Position numbers and translations under genes: made by a program
Notes under the pieces: generated by a model
Databases searched by the model: none
Told to the model about the DNA's origin: nothing
What the model saw: only the letters and a program-made list of their open reading frames with translations
Part shown: piece by piece, positions 8,157 to 9,991 of the stretch
Position numbering within the stretch: the stretch's first letter is position 1
Layout of the letters: the number at the start of each line of letters is the position of its first letter
Assembly (NCBI GenBank): GCA_016780605.1
Contig: JADHLS010000123.1
Span: 1-9,991, forward strand
Reading direction: 5' to 3'
Source: Reyranella sp.
GTDB taxonomy: Bacteria; Pseudomonadota; Alphaproteobacteria; Reyranellales; Reyranellaceae
DNA length: 9,991 bases

Positions 8157-8258
8157 GGCCATCCGGACTCTTTGCCAGTCGATGGTAACCCACGAAAAAG
8201 CCGCGGGCGAGGGCCGGCGGGAGTGCTTGCAAAGCCGGCCCATGGTGGCTAAATCCAG
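8157..8258 (-). repeat. Imperfect upstream repeat, copy B (5' of the methyltransferase gene)
   Basis: Second copy of the repeat described at 7150-7234, with the core at 8181-8212. It carries an extra segment with a perfect 8-base inverted repeat, GGGCCGGC (8211-8218) and GCCGGCCC (8234-8241), around a 15-base spacer. It lies just upstream of the methyltransferase gene in the same orientation as copy A lies upstream of ppx, and also contains an ATGGCC at the same edge. Confidence 0.8.
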
Positions 8259-8305
8259 CCCGCCTGCCCGTCCCGGGCCGCCCACGACAATGGCGGCGGC
8301 CCGAT

Positions 8306-8379
8306 TGGGGGATAGTTTAACGGTAGAACAACCGGCTCTGACCCGGTTAGTCTAGGTTCGAATCCTGGTCCCCCAGCCA
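8306..8379 (+). tRNA. tRNA-Gln (anticodon CTG)
   Basis: A full cloverleaf can be drawn. The acceptor TGGGGGA pairs with TCCCCCA (8369-8375), followed by discriminator G and an encoded CCA (8377-8379). The D arm is GTTT/GAAC. The anticodon stem ACCGG/CCGGT holds the loop CTCTGAC with anticodon CTG at 8338-8340. The T arm is CTAGG/CCTGG around TTCGAAT. TGGGG at the 5' end and CCCCAGCCA at the 3' end are typical of bacterial tRNA-Gln. It reads CAG codons. It is the only plus-strand gene in the right half of the window. Confidence 0.97.
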
Positions 8380-8543
8380 GGGCAGGGGGTTTCACTTTTT
8401 CCCGCACCTTATCCCCGGGGCTGCTGTTCGCGAAGACGCCGCGGTTGTGGGGGTCAGCGGTGATTACGTTCGCCGCTTGGTAAGTCCAATTTCTGCCGCG
8501 GGGCGACGGGCAGCGCCCTGGTCCTCTCACAGCAAGGGCATGC
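8380..8543. other. Intergenic stretch between tRNA-Gln and the beta-barrel gene stop
   Basis: No gene is recognised in these 164 bases; the open frames here have no family features. Just after the tRNA there is GGGGG, then TTTCACTTTTT and CCC, which is too poorly paired to call a terminator with confidence. No second copy of the tRNA 3' end is seen in the window, so there is no sign of an attachment-site duplication. Confidence 0.6.
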
Positions 8544-9869
8544 TCAAAGCCTCGCCCCCAGCCTCAGCATCACCACGTTCTGGTCATAGTCGCCGTTGAA
8601 CTGGTTCGACCATCGATGGATGTATTGATAGGACGGCCCAGCGTAGAAGTTCGGCGTGAACAAGTAGTTCGCGCCGATCCTCAAGGTCAAATACTGGTCA
8701 TACTGGTTGCTGGCGCCGCCGCTCGCGGCCGCATAGTCCGCAACCGAGTAGTCAGCGTGGCCGTCCAAGCGGATATTCGGACGTACATTGTAATTCGCAT
8801 CGATGCCGCCCGAGGTGTTGATGTAGGCGGCTGAGTTCGCGAACGCCGAGTCGTCGATGGTGCGGCGAATGAACGGTTTCACCCACAGATCCTTCTGCGG
8901 ATTCCAGTATCCCGTGAGGCCGAACATCGGCGTGCTGATGGTCGCAAACTGGCCGGAGACGTACGTCTGCTGCACGTAACCCGCGAAGACTTCAACGGCA
9001 GTGATGCCGCCCAAGTCAACGAGGACGCCTCCAACGATATCAAAGCCATTCGAGGAACGATCAAGACCGGAAGAATCGAGTTGAAGGTACCGGCGTTGAT
9101 TCGTGCTGCCGCGCACCCAGGCTTCGTAGCCGGGCATGAACTCGTAGCCCAGCCGCAGCGCCTCGCGCCATTCGTTGCGATTGCGGTCGCTATTGGGAAT
9201 GACGCCCTGTGCCGGGCCCAGCCCGTTGTTGAAGTAGTTGAAGTTGTCGTATCGCCCGTCGAGCCTCGCGCTGAAGCGATTGAACTTCTGGAAGTAGCCA
9301 ACGTTGCCCGATGCCTGATTGTAGACGGTAACGGGCAAACCGGGTGCGTTGACGGTATTCGGCGTGCCGTGCTCCTCGTGCCGACGATTCCACGATCCGC
9401 CACCATAGAGATTCCAATTGCGCTGGATGTCGAGCCGGCCATCGGCCCCGATCGACGCATCCTGGTAATTGTTGAGCGCGCCATCCACGCTGTAGATGCC
9501 GAAGCCCCCTTTCGCGTAGGCGCTTAGATAGTGGTTCTGCCAATCCGACCGCATTTCCAGGGTGGGATTGAACGCCTGGAGGAATGTGGCGGTCTTTCCC
9601 GTGGCATTCGACGTCGCGTAGAGGTTGTCGTTGAAGATCTCGCCCGCCTCCAGCCCGGCGAAGAGCTTGAAGCCGCCGACGGGAACGCCCTTCGCCGTGT
9701 AGTCCTCTGATTCGCGCACCACTGGGGCCCGCACGTCCGGTCTTTCGTCGCGCTGTTGAGGCTGACCGACCGCACCCGGAACCTGCGCAACGACCTCCCG
9801 ACCGGCCACGGCAATCCCGACAGACAGGGCGGCAATCCAGACGTACTTGCTCAAATGCCCCGATTGCAT
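8544..9869 (-). CDS. Outer-membrane beta-barrel protein (putative porin-like)
   Basis: 441 residues from ATG 9869. A signal peptide is visible: a short polar start with Lys8, a hydrophobic core at about 9-22 (YVWIAALSVGIAVA) and a likely cut after VVA at residue 28. Next comes a polar linker rich in Gln, Arg and Asp, then about 370 residues of alternating aromatic/polar strands (for example GGFKLFAGLEAGEIFNDNLY, YLSAYAKGGFGIYS, FSARLDGRYDNFNYF, NYLFTPNFYAGPSYQY) ending in NVVMLRLGARL. This is the pattern of the BBP2_2-type outer-membrane beta-barrel proteins. These are often linked to envelope or exopolysaccharide functions, but no substrate can be named. ATG 9884 (five codons earlier) is an alternative; ATG 9869 is preferred because GGGGGA lies just upstream and a possible -10 box leaves room for a leader. 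GC is lower than in the housekeeping block. Confidence 0.85.
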   Translation of the reverse strand: MQSGHLSKYVWIAALSVGIAVAGREVVAQVPGAVGQPQQRDERPDVRAPVVRESEDYTAKGVPVGGFKLFAGLEAGEIFNDNLYATSNATGKTATFLQAFNPTLEMRSDWQNHYLSAYAKGGFGIYSVDGALNNYQDASIGADGRLDIQRNWNLYGGGSWNRRHEEHGTPNTVNAPGLPVTVYNQASGNVGYFQKFNRFSARLDGRYDNFNYFNNGLGPAQGVIPNSDRNRNEWREALRLGYEFMPGYEAWVRGSTNQRRYLQLDSSGLDRSSNGFDIVGGVLVDLGGITAVEVFAGYVQQTYVSGQFATISTPMFGLTGYWNPQKDLWVKPFIRRTIDDSAFANSAAYINTSGGIDANYNVRPNIRLDGHADYSVADYAAASGGASNQYDQYLTLRIGANYLFTPNFYAGPSYQYIHRWSNQFNGDYDQNVVMLRLGARL

Positions 9870-9898
9870 TGGTCCCCCGTTCATTGGTTCCGTTGCAC

Positions 9899-9912
9899 GA
9901 CAATATTGTAGC
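9899..9912 (-). promoter_or_regulatory. Possible -10 box / 10-bp palindrome upstream of the beta-barrel gene
   Basis: TACAAT (9910-9905 on the minus strand, five of six matches to TATAAT) overlaps the perfect palindrome ACAATATTGT (9900-9909), about 30 bases before ATG 9869. No good -35 is found at 16-18 bases, so it may be an operator, an activator-dependent promoter, or chance. The rest of the sequence up to 9991 shows nothing recognisable. Confidence 0.25.
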
Positions 9913-9991
9913 GCATCGCGTGGCCTGCACCATATGTATGTCTTACGGTGATGAAGGCCTGTGGCAAGTGGGTGTGAAGACAATCGACTTC

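Noticed and set aside
8227..8255. TTGCAA-17-TAAATC as a tRNA-Gln promoter
   Set aside because: Only weak matches to consensus, about 50 bases upstream of the tRNA and lying within the repeat; not strong enough to list.
7150..8258. Terminal repeats of a transposon carrying the methyltransferase gene
   Set aside because: The repeats are direct rather than inverted, differ by a hairpin insert, and no transposase lies between them. They are kept as a repeat of unknown nature.
8306..8379. tRNA-Gln as an attachment site for an integrated element
   Set aside because: No integrase gene and no second copy of the tRNA 3' end are present in the window.

Overview
The window is GC-rich DNA (about two thirds G+C by eye) from what looks like an alphaproteobacterium. 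The clues are the protein types (a DUF4239 membrane protein next to RlmE, a short single-unit Ppx/GppA phosphatase, GuaB close to an RsmB-type methyltransferase) and the long antisense ORFs that high GC produces. I cannot name the genus. Almost all genes are on the minus strand. The exceptions are an SGNH-hydrolase gene and a tRNA-Gln gene.

Left part (1-2313): an RsmB-family 16S rRNA m5C methyltransferase gene is cut off at the left edge. It is divergent from a membrane-anchored SGNH/GDSL-like hydrolase gene, with only 35 bases between the two start codons. Next (2319-2951) is a compact mobile unit: a RAYT (REP-associated tyrosine transposase) gene framed by two perfect 29-bp inverted copies of a hairpin-forming REP sequence. 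It is lower in GC than its surroundings.

Centre (2975-7155): a housekeeping run on the minus strand, transcribed in the order ppx/gppA-like, rlmE, DUF4239 membrane gene, guaB. The first three overlap each other and look translationally coupled. guaB is preceded by a 192-bp gap with a plausible promoter and, within the leader, a strong hairpin followed by six U residues. This is either the terminator of the upstream operon or an attenuator of guaB. The functional theme is nucleotide and (p)ppGpp metabolism plus ribosome maturation: GTP synthesis (GuaB), pppGpp/polyP hydrolysis (Ppx/GppA) and rRNA methylation (RlmE, RsmB).

Right part (7150-9991): a class I SAM-dependent methyltransferase of unknown substrate, a tRNA-Gln(CTG) gene on the plus strand, and a signal-peptide-bearing outer-membrane beta-barrel protein. 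An imperfect repeat of about 85-100 bp lies immediately 5' of both the ppx gene and the methyltransferase gene, in the same orientation. Its 32-bp core copies are exactly 1000 bases apart with one mismatch. It is either a dispersed intergenic element or a shared upstream control region, and is among the more interesting unexplained features here. I see no CRISPR array, phage module or obvious defence system.
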